From Candidatus Leptofilum gracile (GTDB lineage Bacteria; Chloroflexota; Anaerolineae; Promineifilales; Promineifilaceae), in the NCBI GenBank assembly GCA_016713825.1, contig JADJOJ010000012.1, positions 248,001 to 312,000 on the forward strand: 64,000 bases of DNA, in the 5' to 3' direction. Position numbers and translations under genes: made by a program. Within the stretch, counting starts at the first letter, position 1. The number at the start of each line of letters is the position of its first letter. The notes under the pieces are model-generated. The model saw only the letters and a program-made list of their open reading frames with translations. It had not been told where the DNA came from and did not search any database. Of the stretch, positions 1-7,010 are shown piece after piece.

Positions 1-14
1 CATGAAGCCTCCTC

Positions 15-98
15 TGAAAAAAATTAACCGCAGAGAACGCAGAGGACGCAGAGAAAAATCTGTGTAATCTGCGGAATCTGTGGATTTTGTTTTGTGGT
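15..98. repeat. Intergenic short-word repeat
   Basis: This gap downstream of lysZ holds the words CGCAGAGAACGCAGAGG and AATCTGCGGAATCTGTGG. Closely related words recur near 19.3, 24.2, 32.65 and 41.9 kb. No ORF is apparent. It belongs to a family of degenerate intergenic repeats in this genome. Confidence 0.6.
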
Positions 99-929
99 TT
101 ATGCTGAATCTTCGATTTGGGCCGGGGTGATGACCGTGCCCTGGCCGTCGAGGGCGCGCAGGATGGGCTGTTCGCCGCGGGCATCCCCCAGCACCACGCG
201 GCGCACGCCTGCGGTGAGCGCTTCTTGCGCCCCCAGCAGCTTGATGCGCATGCGCCCTTCGGCAGCCGTTTCCGAGACGTGCTCGATTTGGTCGGCAGTG
301 AGTTGGGGGATGAGGCTGGCTGCGTCGGGGAAGTGGCGCAAAACGCCGGGCACGTTGGAGAGGATGAGCAGCTCCTCGGCCTGGAAGGCGGCGGCGGTGG
401 CCGCTGCGGCCCGATCGCCATCCACGTTCATCGCTTCGCCGTCAAAGCTGATGGCGGGTGGGGTGAGCACCGGCAGGTAGCCTGCGTCGAGCAAGGTTTG
501 TAGAAAATCACGGTTCACCTGGGTGACTTTGCCGGTAAAGTTGTTGCGCAGGATGCGGGTACGGCCGTTTTCCACCACCTTAATCACTTTTTTGCGCGGC
601 CCTTGCCAGATACGGCCGTCTACCCCCGACAAGCCCACCGCGTTCACGCCGCGCCGCTGCAACCGCTCCACCAACGTTTTGTTGATTTGGCCGCAGTACA
701 CCATCTGGAAAATTTCCAGCGTGGCCCGGTCCGTCAGGCGGCTGGTGTAGCCGGACGGGGAGGTGACAAACTGGGGCGGATAGCCCAGCGCCTCGGCTAC
801 CTGGTTGGTGCGCTGCGACCCGCCGTGCACAAAAATCAGCCGCTGCCCCTCGCGCCACAATTGGGCAATGTCGTCGCAAACGGCGTCGTAATGAATGCCC
901 TCGCCGCCGCCAACTTTTACAATAATCAT
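99..929 (-). CDS. lysZ: [LysW]-L-2-aminoadipate 6-kinase
   Basis: Amino-acid kinase fold enzyme that phosphorylates the side-chain carboxylate of 2-aminoadipate while the substrate is held on LysW. It belongs to the acetylglutamate-kinase family: VKVGGG at the N terminus, HGGS near residue 35, NVDGD near 168 and LSNVPG near 190 form the ATP and substrate sites, and GRMRIKLLGA lies near 226. The 276-residue length is typical. It is the last gene of a lysW-X-Y-Z run on the minus strand, 56 bp after lysY. The context (LysW with a carboxyl-terminal EDWGE) separates it from ArgB. Some bacteria use one LysW set for both arginine and lysine, so a dual role is possible. Confidence 0.93.
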   Translation of the reverse strand: MIIVKVGGGEGIHYDAVCDDIAQLWREGQRLIFVHGGSQRTNQVAEALGYPPQFVTSPSGYTSRLTDRATLEIFQMVYCGQINKTLVERLQRRGVNAVGLSGVDGRIWQGPRKKVIKVVENGRTRILRNNFTGKVTQVNRDFLQTLLDAGYLPVLTPPAISFDGEAMNVDGDRAAAATAAAFQAEELLILSNVPGVLRHFPDAASLIPQLTADQIEHVSETAAEGRMRIKLLGAQEALTAGVRRVVLGDARGEQPILRALDGQGTVITPAQIEDSA

Positions 930-947
930 CTCGCTTCTCCTGTGTAA

Positions 948-980
948 AACCTCCGGGAGGTTCCATGCCTCCCGGAGGTT
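948..980. repeat. AACCTCC/GGAGGTT hairpin
   Basis: Two back-to-back copies of the near-palindrome AACCTCCGGGAGGTT separated by a few bases lie in the lysY-lysZ gap. The same unit recurs at 32593-32625 between the flavoprotein and mttB genes. It may act as an mRNA stem-loop; its role is unknown. Confidence 0.7.
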
Positions 981-985
981 GGATT

Positions 986-2014
986 CTAAATTGGGTGGAG
1001 GCCGGTGAAGGTGAGGGCGGTGGTTTCGGGGTAGCCCAGCATCAGGTTCATGGATTGAACGGCCGTTCCCGCCGCCCCCTTCATCAAATTATCAATCGCA
1101 CTCAAAACCACCAGCCGCCCACTGCGTTCATCTTTGGCAAAACCCACGTCGCAGAAGTTGCTGCCCGCCAAAATTTTTGGCTCTGGATAGCGGTAGATGC
1201 CTTTGCGCTCATTCACCAGCCGCACAAACGGCTCGCTGCCATACGCAGCGCGGTAAAGCTGCCACACATCCTTTTCGGCCAAATCCTGGCTCAAAAAGAC
1301 GTGGGCGGTACACAAAATGCCGCGCACCAGCTCAACAGCCGTTGCCGAAAAGTGCAGCTCGAATTCACCCAACTCTTGAAACATTTCTGCTTGGTGGCGA
1401 TGCCCGGTGGGCGCAAACGAGCGCAGCGCGCCGCTCCGTTCCGGGTGGTGGCTGGCGGCGCTAAAGCTGTTGCCGCCTTCAGACGAACCCACTTTCACCT
1501 CGATGACCACCTGCTGGATGAGCCCGGCACGGGCCAGCGGCGACAATGCCAGATTGACGGCCGTTGCGTTGCAGCCCACGCCGCTCACATAATTTGCTTC
1601 GCGCAGCGAATCCCGGTGCAGTTCTGGTAACCCATAGACAAATTTGTTCAGCCATTCAGGGGCGGGATGGGAACGGCCGTACCACTCCTCATACGCCGCC
1701 GGGTCACGCAGCCGAAAATCTGCCGAGAGATCGATGAGGCGCGGGGCCAGGCTGGCGAACTGGTCGATTTGCTCGGCAGCGCGGCCGTGGGGCAGCGCCA
1801 GAAAAAGCAGATCGCACGGCTCCAGCGCTTCGACGGGGCTGAATTTGAGCCGCGTCGCCCCGCGTAAATTGGGATGCACGCCATGCACAAAACGCCCCGC
1901 GTGCTGCTGTGAGGTGATTTGCTTTACGGTTACCTCAGGATGCCCCAGCAGCAGCCGCAGCAGCTCGCCGCCCACGTAGCCCGATCCGCCCACAATGGAG
2001 ACGTTGATCGTCAT
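986..2014 (-). CDS. lysY: [LysW]-L-2-aminoadipate 6-phosphate reductase
   Basis: NADPH-dependent reductase of the ArgC/LysY family that turns LysW-bound aminoadipyl phosphate into the semialdehyde. The Rossmann motif GGSGYVGGELLRLL is at the N terminus. The catalytic cysteine is in VSGVGCNAT near residue 150, followed by VKVGSSEGG. I chose the ATG at 2014 (MTINVSIVGG, 342 residues) rather than an upstream in-frame start because it overlaps the lysX stop codon as ATGA, a classic coupled junction, and because it begins directly at the nucleotide-binding strand. Assignment to lysine rather than arginine rests on the adjacent lysW and lysX. Confidence 0.93.
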   Translation of the reverse strand: MTINVSIVGGSGYVGGELLRLLLGHPEVTVKQITSQQHAGRFVHGVHPNLRGATRLKFSPVEALEPCDLLFLALPHGRAAEQIDQFASLAPRLIDLSADFRLRDPAAYEEWYGRSHPAPEWLNKFVYGLPELHRDSLREANYVSGVGCNATAVNLALSPLARAGLIQQVVIEVKVGSSEGGNSFSAASHHPERSGALRSFAPTGHRHQAEMFQELGEFELHFSATAVELVRGILCTAHVFLSQDLAEKDVWQLYRAAYGSEPFVRLVNERKGIYRYPEPKILAGSNFCDVGFAKDERSGRLVVLSAIDNLMKGAAGTAVQSMNLMLGYPETTALTFTGLHPI

Positions 2015-2907
2015 GCTGCCGCTCCATGGGGAACGGCCGTAGCCGCTGGCCAAACCGCAGCTGCCTCACCAACTTGCAGCAGGTAATCGACAATCCGCCC
2101 CGGAATATCCACGCCGGTTGGCGCGATGCTGTTGCGGAACTCCATGGTATAGTTCACTTCGTTGACGAGGAGACGGCCGTTTCCATCCTCCAATAAATCT
2201 ACCGCCACCACACCGCCACCCACCGCCAGGGCCGCCGCCCGCGACAGCCGATCAAGCTCCGGCGTGATGGGGCAGTTTTCGGCAGAGCCGCCGCGCGCCG
2301 TGTTGGTAATCCAGTGCGCCGAATGGCGGGTGATGGCACAAATCGTCTCATCCCCCACCACAAAACTGCGGATATCCCGATCTGGCTTGGCGATGTATTC
2401 CTGAATGTAAAAGATGGAGTGTTGGTAGCTGCCCAGCGTGCTTTTATGCTCCAAAATCGCTTCGGCCGCTTCGCGATCGTTCACCTTGGCCAGCAGCCGC
2501 CCCCAGGACCCCACGGCCGGTTTTAGCACAACGGGATAGCCTATTTCCTCAATGGCCTGGAGCGCCGCCTCTTCGGTGGTGGCAATTTTTACCTGGGGCA
2601 TGGGCACGCCCGCCGCCGCCAGCGCCAGCGATGTTTCTAGCTTGCTGCCGCAAACCTGGGCCACCTGGGCATTGTTGACGCAGGGAATGCCCCACGCCCC
2701 CAAAATTTGCAGCGCCGCGTGCGCCCGCGAATGGCTAACGCATCGTTCCAAAATAACGTCATACTGCTGCCAGGGAGATGGGTCGTTCAGGTCAAACACA
2801 GCCTCGCGCACGTCAATCATGTCGTAATTGACGCCGCGCGCATCCAGCGCCTGAACAATCAATTTTTCTTCTAATCGGATTCGTGAAAATAAAATGCCAA
2901 CGCGCAT
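2011..2907 (-). CDS. lysX: LysW-aminoadipate ligase, ATP-grasp
   Basis: ATP-grasp ligase of the RimK/LysX group that joins the alpha-amino group of 2-aminoadipate to the C-terminal glutamate of LysW. The N terminus MRVGILFSRIR starts two bases after the lysW stop, so I use the ATG at 2907 (298 residues). The segment GYPVVLKPAVGSWGR near residue 130 is the ATP-grasp phosphate loop, and NEVNYTMEFRNS near 260 is a LysX-type substrate motif that differs from RimK. It is translationally coupled to lysY through an ATGA overlap. A homologue that accepts glutamate (ArgX) cannot be excluded from sequence alone. Confidence 0.93.
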   Translation of the reverse strand: MRVGILFSRIRLEEKLIVQALDARGVNYDMIDVREAVFDLNDPSPWQQYDVILERCVSHSRAHAALQILGAWGIPCVNNAQVAQVCGSKLETSLALAAAGVPMPQVKIATTEEAALQAIEEIGYPVVLKPAVGSWGRLLAKVNDREAAEAILEHKSTLGSYQHSIFYIQEYIAKPDRDIRSFVVGDETICAITRHSAHWITNTARGGSAENCPITPELDRLSRAAALAVGGGVVAVDLLEDGNGRLLVNEVNYTMEFRNSIAPTGVDIPGRIVDYLLQVGEAAAVWPAATAVPHGAAA

Positions 2908-2909
2908 GA

Positions 2910-3080
2910 TTATTCGCCCCAATCCTCTTCAACTTCCGGGGCCAGGGTGATGGTGATTGGGTGGGTACTCACCACCTCCAGTTCGGCACCACATTCCGGG
3001 CACTCCACAATTTCGCCCACCATCACATCTTCAGCGATCTCCACTTCCCCCGCACACTCTACACAATTTACAGTTTCCAT
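2910..3080 (-). CDS. lysW: LysW amino-group carrier protein
   Basis: A 56-residue acidic carrier protein. Cys6 and Cys9 (CVEC) and Cys27 and Cys30 (CPEC) form the zinc knuckle. The protein ends in EDWGE, the signature tail whose final glutamate is modified by LysX. An AGGTTTAAATT stretch with GGAGG lies just before the ATG. It is the first gene of the lysW-X-Y-Z operon, and its presence identifies the whole run. No lysine-biosynthesis transaminase (lysJ) or hydrolase (lysK) is in the window, so those steps must be encoded elsewhere. Confidence 0.96.
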   Translation of the reverse strand: METVNCVECAGEVEIAEDVMVGEIVECPECGAELEVVSTHPITITLAPEVEEDWGE

Positions 3081-3104
3081 AATTTAAACCTCCACGTGGT
3101 TGTA

Positions 3105-3137
3105 AGATTGGGCCAATCTCGAAGATTGGCCCAATCT
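3105..3137. promoter_or_regulatory. Perfect hairpin in lysW leader
   Basis: The arms AGATTGGGCCAATCT and AGATTGGCCCAATCT pair over 15 bp around a 3-nt loop and end about 25 nt before the lysW start. The position suggests a leader stem-loop or operator for the lysine operon, but the arms also resemble the short-word intergenic repeats seen elsewhere, so no regulatory role is claimed. Confidence 0.55.
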
Positions 3138-3145
3138 GGCTAAAT

Positions 3146-3181
3146 AAAAAGGCGGGCTTACCTATTTCTGGTAAGCCCGCC
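3146..3181 (-). terminator. Intrinsic terminator upstream of lysW
   Basis: Read on the minus strand, GGCGGGCTTACC pairs perfectly with GGTAAGCCCGCC and is followed by TTTTT. It would end transcription coming from the tiny ORF at 3223-3285 before the lysW leader. Confidence 0.8.
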
Positions 3182-3222
3182 TGAAAAGACGATTGTTGCG
3201 ACAAATTTGCAGCAAGCAAGAC

Positions 3223-3285
3223 TCACCAGAAAAATTCCGGCTTGTTCTTCTTGTTCTGCTTCTTGAAGTCGATTTGTTGATTCAT
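3223..3285 (-). CDS. Tiny Lys-rich ORF, hypothetical
   Basis: A 20-codon ORF (MNQQIDFKKQNKKNKPEFFW) lies between two strong minus-strand terminators. No ribosome site or family is recognised. It shares a KKQN word with the neighbouring tiny ORF at 3429-3500. It could equally be a noncoding transcript or chance. Confidence 0.25.
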   Translation of the reverse strand: MNQQIDFKKQNKKNKPEFFW

Positions 3286-3366
3286 TGGTCGCTTGAGAGA
3301 TTTCAAAAATCTGCTTATTGGCGTTATCTGTTTGGCGTGAAGATTTTTGAAATCTGGATAGTTTGC

Positions 3367-3399
3367 AAAAAAAAACGCCCCACCGTCATCGGTGGGGCG
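3367..3399 (-). terminator. Strong intrinsic terminator
   Basis: On the minus strand CGCCCCACCG pairs with CGGTGGGGCG and is followed by nine T. It ends the short transcript that starts at the promoter 3509-3537. Confidence 0.88.
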
Positions 3400-3428
3400 C
3401 TTGGAAAATTTAGTTCAGGCAAGCCCAA

Positions 3429-3500
3429 CTACCGGATGACGTTGATGTCTCCGTTTTGCTTCTTGGCCTTCTTCAGGGTAAGGGTTGCGCTTGTGTACAT
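3429..3500 (-). CDS. Tiny leaderless ORF, hypothetical
   Basis: A 23-codon ORF (starts MYTSATLTL, then KKAKKQNGDINVIR) sits between its own promoter and a strong terminator, giving a predicted transcript of about 130 nt. The ATG is exactly 8 nt after the -10 box, the same spacing as in five larger genes of this window, so translation without a leader is plausible. No homologous family is recognised. It may be a small protein, or a short RNA in which the ORF is incidental. Confidence 0.4.
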   Translation of the reverse strand: MYTSATLTLKKAKKQNGDINVIR

Positions 3501-3508
3501 GGGGCGGG

Positions 3509-3537
3509 AGTCTAACAAACCTGGGTGATGCTGTCAA
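3509..3537 (-). promoter_or_regulatory. Sigma70-type promoter
   Basis: On the minus strand TTGACA, a 17-nt spacer and TAGACT. It begins immediately after the stop codon of the kinase gene and points at the tiny ORF 3429-3500. Confidence 0.7.
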
Positions 3538-6192
3538 CTAGTTGCAGCTAAAGTTGCCTACAAACAGCTCCATTTCCTTCACTTGCCCATCTCCGGAAAC
3601 CACTTTGCCGGTGCCAATAACGGCCGAATCGTCGCTGCTGCTTACTTCAAAGGCAAAGCCAGCGGCGATAGGCCCGCCAACGCGCTGGTTGTTCCAGTAG
3701 TAGGTGTAGCTGCCATTGCCACCGCTGCCTTCGATGAATACGGTACGGAATTTGGCATTGGTTTCGCACCGTGTACCAGGCAGTGGGTACAGGTTTAGGG
3801 TAAGGGTGGGGCAAGTGGCTCCAGAGCAGCTGCTGTTGGGATTGGGGGAGCTGAGGGGGGAAACGGCCGTTCCCGTCACAATGGGCAGCGCGGCAAAATC
3901 ACCCGACCAATCGAGGCGCGGGCTGTACACAAATCCTTTTTCGCCCGCTTCATTTTGCACATAGAGCCATTCCCCAAGCTCCGAGCGCCCCAAAATGGTT
4001 ACCGTTTCATTGACGCTGATAAAGGTGATTTCCTGGGCGTTGCTGTCTGGCTCAGCATAGAGGCTGGAAGAGAGCAGCGCGGTTGCTTGGTGCAGTTCGG
4101 CAGCCGTGGATCTGGTTGCGGTAATCGTTGCGCTGATTCCTGTGGCTGCCATGGTTGGTTCGTTGGTTGGGGAAATGGTGGGGCTGGCAACGGCCGTTTC
4201 TGTGGGCAAGTTGGTTGGTGTCGGTGGCGGGTTGGTAGCGGTGTGGCTGGCAACGGCCGTTATTTCCAACGCAGGAACTGTTTCATTGTTGGTGATGCTG
4301 GCTGTACCAGTGCCCGTTTGCTGAGCCAAAACGGCCGTGCTGGATGCGTTCGCCAGGTATTCTGCATCGACACGCCACGGTTGCCCGGCGAGCAGCACCA
4401 CAAACACCGTGGCCAACAAGGCTAGCCCGGCCAGCCACAGCGCTGGCCGTTGGGGAAGCTGAGCGAGTAGGGGGAGAAACGGCCGTTCAGCCGCTTCGGC
4501 CACTGCCCCAACACTTTTCCTGCTCCCAACCGCCGCACGCTCTTGTTCAATAACCTGCACCAGTTCGTAGTTGGGATTACAGGCAATCACCAGGTCAGAC
4601 GCCTCCTGGTAGGCATAGGGTACCCATTTGCGCGGTACCTGTGATGGTTTGTCTGAGACTGTGGCGGTGAGCTGATGCTGAACGTAGGCAAACAAATCAT
4701 CAATCGTGATCTTGCCATCATGATCAGAATCAGCCGCGCCGCTGAGCAGCCCCTGCACAAAATGTTCCGTAAACAGCGATGGCTCTGCTTGCCCCTGAAC
4801 GCTATCCTTGGCCCAATTGTACTGTGTGCTGTCGTTAGCCGTCACCACCACCCGCTTAAAGCCATTATGGGCAAACGTGTCAGACGTATTAACATCACGT
4901 CCCACGGTTCCCGCAGACTCTGAGGGAACCGTGTCGCTGTAATAACAATCCATCACCAGAATCTGCTTTTCTGAGATGCTGTTATCCATTTCATCTGCGA
5001 TGAAGCGGGCCGGAATGGCGGTGCCGCGCAGCAGTTCATGCTCTGTATCTTTGACGGTTAAATATAGTTGGCCCCGCGTGCCCAGGGCTGCATGCCCCAT
5101 AAAGTAGAGCAGCAGTAAGTCGTCGCGGTTGCGGTCTGCGTAAAATTGGGAGATGGCTCGCCGCACGCCATCGGCGGATTCGTTGATGAGCGTGTTGACT
5201 TCCACAAAGCCGCCTACGGCCGGATTTTGCAGCACATAAGCCAGCGTGTGAATGTTGGCCGTTGGCTTGATGAGCTGAGACAGCGTCGGATCGTCATATT
5301 CGTAGTTGGCAATAATCAGGGCATACCGCTGGCCTGGTGCTTTTTCAGACAACGTTAACTTATGACTATCCCCCACCACTTGCGATACGTCTTGAAGGGC
5401 TTCAGCAAATTCAGCGGCCGTGCGGTACCGACTTTCTCTCTGCTTGGCCATTGCTCGCACAATGACCTCCTGGCAAGCGGTGGGCAGATTTGGCTCCATC
5501 TCTTGCAAGTTGGGCACCGGTTCAAACATATGCTTGACGGCAACAGCAATGGGCGTGTTTGTTTGGTAAGGGTGTTTGCCCGTCAGCATTTCAAAGAGGA
5601 TGACGCCCAGCGTATAGATATCGGAACGGCCGTCTAGCTCTGCATCTCCCTGAATTTGTTCAGGACTCATGTAAGCCGGCGTACCAACGGCACCACCTGT
5701 GTCAGTGAGCTTGGTGTGCGCATATTTCAGCTTCGCCGTACCAAAATCAGAAATGTACGGCTCATTGCGCTGATCAAATAAAATATTGCTTGGCTTCAGG
5801 TCGCGGTGGATAACGCCATGAATGTGCACTTCATCTAGTGCGGGGGCCAGTTTAGCCATCATGCGGGCCGATTCAGCAATGGAAATGGCTCCTTGCTTGA
5901 GTCGTTCGGCTAAAGAGCCGCCAGTCATGAAGCGCATCACCAGGAAAGGCTGGCCATCTTCCTCGCCGAAATCATACACGGGTACAATAGCCGGGTGGTC
6001 TAAAGACGCGACAACTTTTGCTTCTCGTTCAAAACGACGACGGAAGGTAGGCTGGTGGAGTAATTCGAGAGGCAGCAGCTTAATGGCAACATCACGCTCA
6101 AAGCGTGGATCATGTGCCAGGTACACTGTTGACATCCCGCCACGACCGAGTTCTGCTTTGATTCGGTAACGACCGATCGTTTTAGGTATCAT
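3538..6192 (-). CDS. Ser/Thr kinase with caspase-like and SH3 domains
   Basis: Multi-domain signalling protein of about 884 residues. Residues 1-275 are a Hanks-type kinase: glycine loop GRGGMSTVY, Lys38 in VAIK, HRDLKPSN at 129-136, DFG at 149-151, GTPAYMSPEQ. Residues 285-530 are a caspase-like (C14) domain with His367 in YFMGHA and Cys416 in VMDCYYSD, so the His/Cys dyad is retained. An EF-hand-like loop (DSDHDGKITIDD, 488-499) follows. A transmembrane segment at 585-602 leads to a Thr/Pro-rich linker, an SH3-like domain near 685-745 and a small outer C-terminal domain. The kinase and protease parts would be cytoplasmic. I start at the second ATG (6192) because it lies 8 nt after a perfect TATAAT. 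Confidence 0.9.
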   Translation of the reverse strand: MIPKTIGRYRIKAELGRGGMSTVYLAHDPRFERDVAIKLLPLELLHQPTFRRRFEREAKVVASLDHPAIVPVYDFGEEDGQPFLVMRFMTGGSLAERLKQGAISIAESARMMAKLAPALDEVHIHGVIHRDLKPSNILFDQRNEPYISDFGTAKLKYAHTKLTDTGGAVGTPAYMSPEQIQGDAELDGRSDIYTLGVILFEMLTGKHPYQTNTPIAVAVKHMFEPVPNLQEMEPNLPTACQEVIVRAMAKQRESRYRTAAEFAEALQDVSQVVGDSHKLTLSEKAPGQRYALIIANYEYDDPTLSQLIKPTANIHTLAYVLQNPAVGGFVEVNTLINESADGVRRAISQFYADRNRDDLLLLYFMGHAALGTRGQLYLTVKDTEHELLRGTAIPARFIADEMDNSISEKQILVMDCYYSDTVPSESAGTVGRDVNTSDTFAHNGFKRVVVTANDSTQYNWAKDSVQGQAEPSLFTEHFVQGLLSGAADSDHDGKITIDDLFAYVQHQLTATVSDKPSQVPRKWVPYAYQEASDLVIACNPNYELVQVIEQERAAVGSRKSVGAVAEAAERPFLPLLAQLPQRPALWLAGLALLATVFVVLLAGQPWRVDAEYLANASSTAVLAQQTGTGTASITNNETVPALEITAVASHTATNPPPTPTNLPTETAVASPTISPTNEPTMAATGISATITATRSTAAELHQATALLSSSLYAEPDSNAQEITFISVNETVTILGRSELGEWLYVQNEAGEKGFVYSPRLDWSGDFAALPIVTGTAVSPLSSPNPNSSCSGATCPTLTLNLYPLPGTRCETNAKFRTVFIEGSGGNGSYTYYWNNQRVGGPIAAGFAFEVSSSDDSAVIGTGKVVSGDGQVKEMELFVGNFSCN

Positions 6193-6200
6193 CATACAAA

Positions 6201-6230
6201 ATTATAGTGAGGGCTTAAGGTTAGACACAA
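6201..6230 (-). promoter_or_regulatory. Promoter of the kinase gene
   Basis: On the minus strand TTGTGT, an 18-nt spacer and a perfect TATAAT, with the chosen ATG 8 nt downstream. This predicts a leaderless or nearly leaderless mRNA. The rest of the 6193-6557 gap contains one ACGGCCGT copy and the divergent promoter of the LysM gene. Confidence 0.65.
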
Positions 6231-6400
6231 TGGCTATTCTCGATTAATTCACGAAGATACTTAGTACATACGTCCTAACAAACGGCCGTAAATGGCAATA
6301 AGGCCAGAAACTTTGTGAGAATTTTATGTTACCCAGCAGGTCTTTGACAGCTACCACCAGTTTAAGTATGGTACTGTTACCTTAAGTTCATTATTGCTTC

Positions 6401-6429
6401 TTCAAAAATTGGAATCTCTCTGATATAAT
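6401..6429 (+). promoter_or_regulatory. Promoter of the LysM lipoprotein gene
   Basis: TTCAAA, a 17-nt spacer and a perfect TATAAT at 6424-6429. The predicted leader of about 120 nt carries a hairpin (TACCCCA and TGGGGCA around 6480-6500) before the GAGGAG ribosome site. Confidence 0.6.
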
Positions 6430-6557
6430 GCGAAAGATTATGTTTATAATAATCTGTGCAGATCTGCATTTTTGAGTGGTACCCCATTTGTTGGTGGGGC
6501 ATTTTCTAGCGGAAGTTATGAGGGATGTGGCTTCCGTCCGGTAAATGAGGAGACATT

Positions 6558-6929
6558 ATGCGTAAATTTTTGATTTTCATTTTACTTCTTTCGCTGGCAA
6601 CGGTTGCCTGTGCCCAATTGCAACCCAGCAATACGGCCGTTGAAGATAACGAAGTGGCCCAAGAAACGGAAGCTGAAGAAGCCCCCCGTGTTGAAGTGAC
6701 GGCTACACCTGCGTTGCCCCCCACCTATACGCCAGAGCCGGATGGGTTTGGCGGGCACATTTCGCCTGTAAGTACAAGGACAATGCATATTGTGCAAGCT
6801 GGTGAAACATTGGGCGAAATTGCCTCGCAGTATGGGGTGGACACCAAGTTTTTGGCCGATTCAAATCGAATTTATAACTACCATCTCATTGAAGTCGGGC
6901 AGGTGTTGTACATTCCGCCTTGTGAATAA
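6558..6929 (+). CDS. LysM-domain lipoprotein
   Basis: A 123-residue exported lipoprotein. The N terminus is a signal peptide ending in a lipobox (LATVAC, Cys18). A Glu/Pro/Thr-rich linker follows, then a single C-terminal LysM domain of about 44 residues starting HIVQAGETLGEIA and ending VGQVLYIP. LysM modules bind GlcNAc-containing polymers such as peptidoglycan, so this is probably an envelope-tethered binding protein. A GAGGAG ribosome site lies 6 nt before the ATG. It is transcribed away from the kinase gene and closed by a terminator, so it is a single-gene unit. The ligand is unknown. Confidence 0.88.
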   Translation: MRKFLIFILLLSLATVACAQLQPSNTAVEDNEVAQETEAEEAPRVEVTATPALPPTYTPEPDGFGGHISPVSTRTMHIVQAGETLGEIASQYGVDTKFLADSNRIYNYHLIEVGQVLYIPPCE

Positions 6930-6950
6930 TTTCTAGCGCCTTGAACCAAC

Positions 6951-6986
6951 AAAAAAAAGCCCTGGCGATGCAGCCAGGGCTTTTTT
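6951..6986. terminator. Bidirectional terminator
   Basis: AAAAAAAAGCCCTGGC and GCCAGGGCTTTTTT form a strong stem with A and T tracts on both sides. It serves the convergent LysM gene and clpC. Confidence 0.92.
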
Positions 6987-7010
6987 GCGTCAACTTAAAC
7001 TTGTTTGAAT

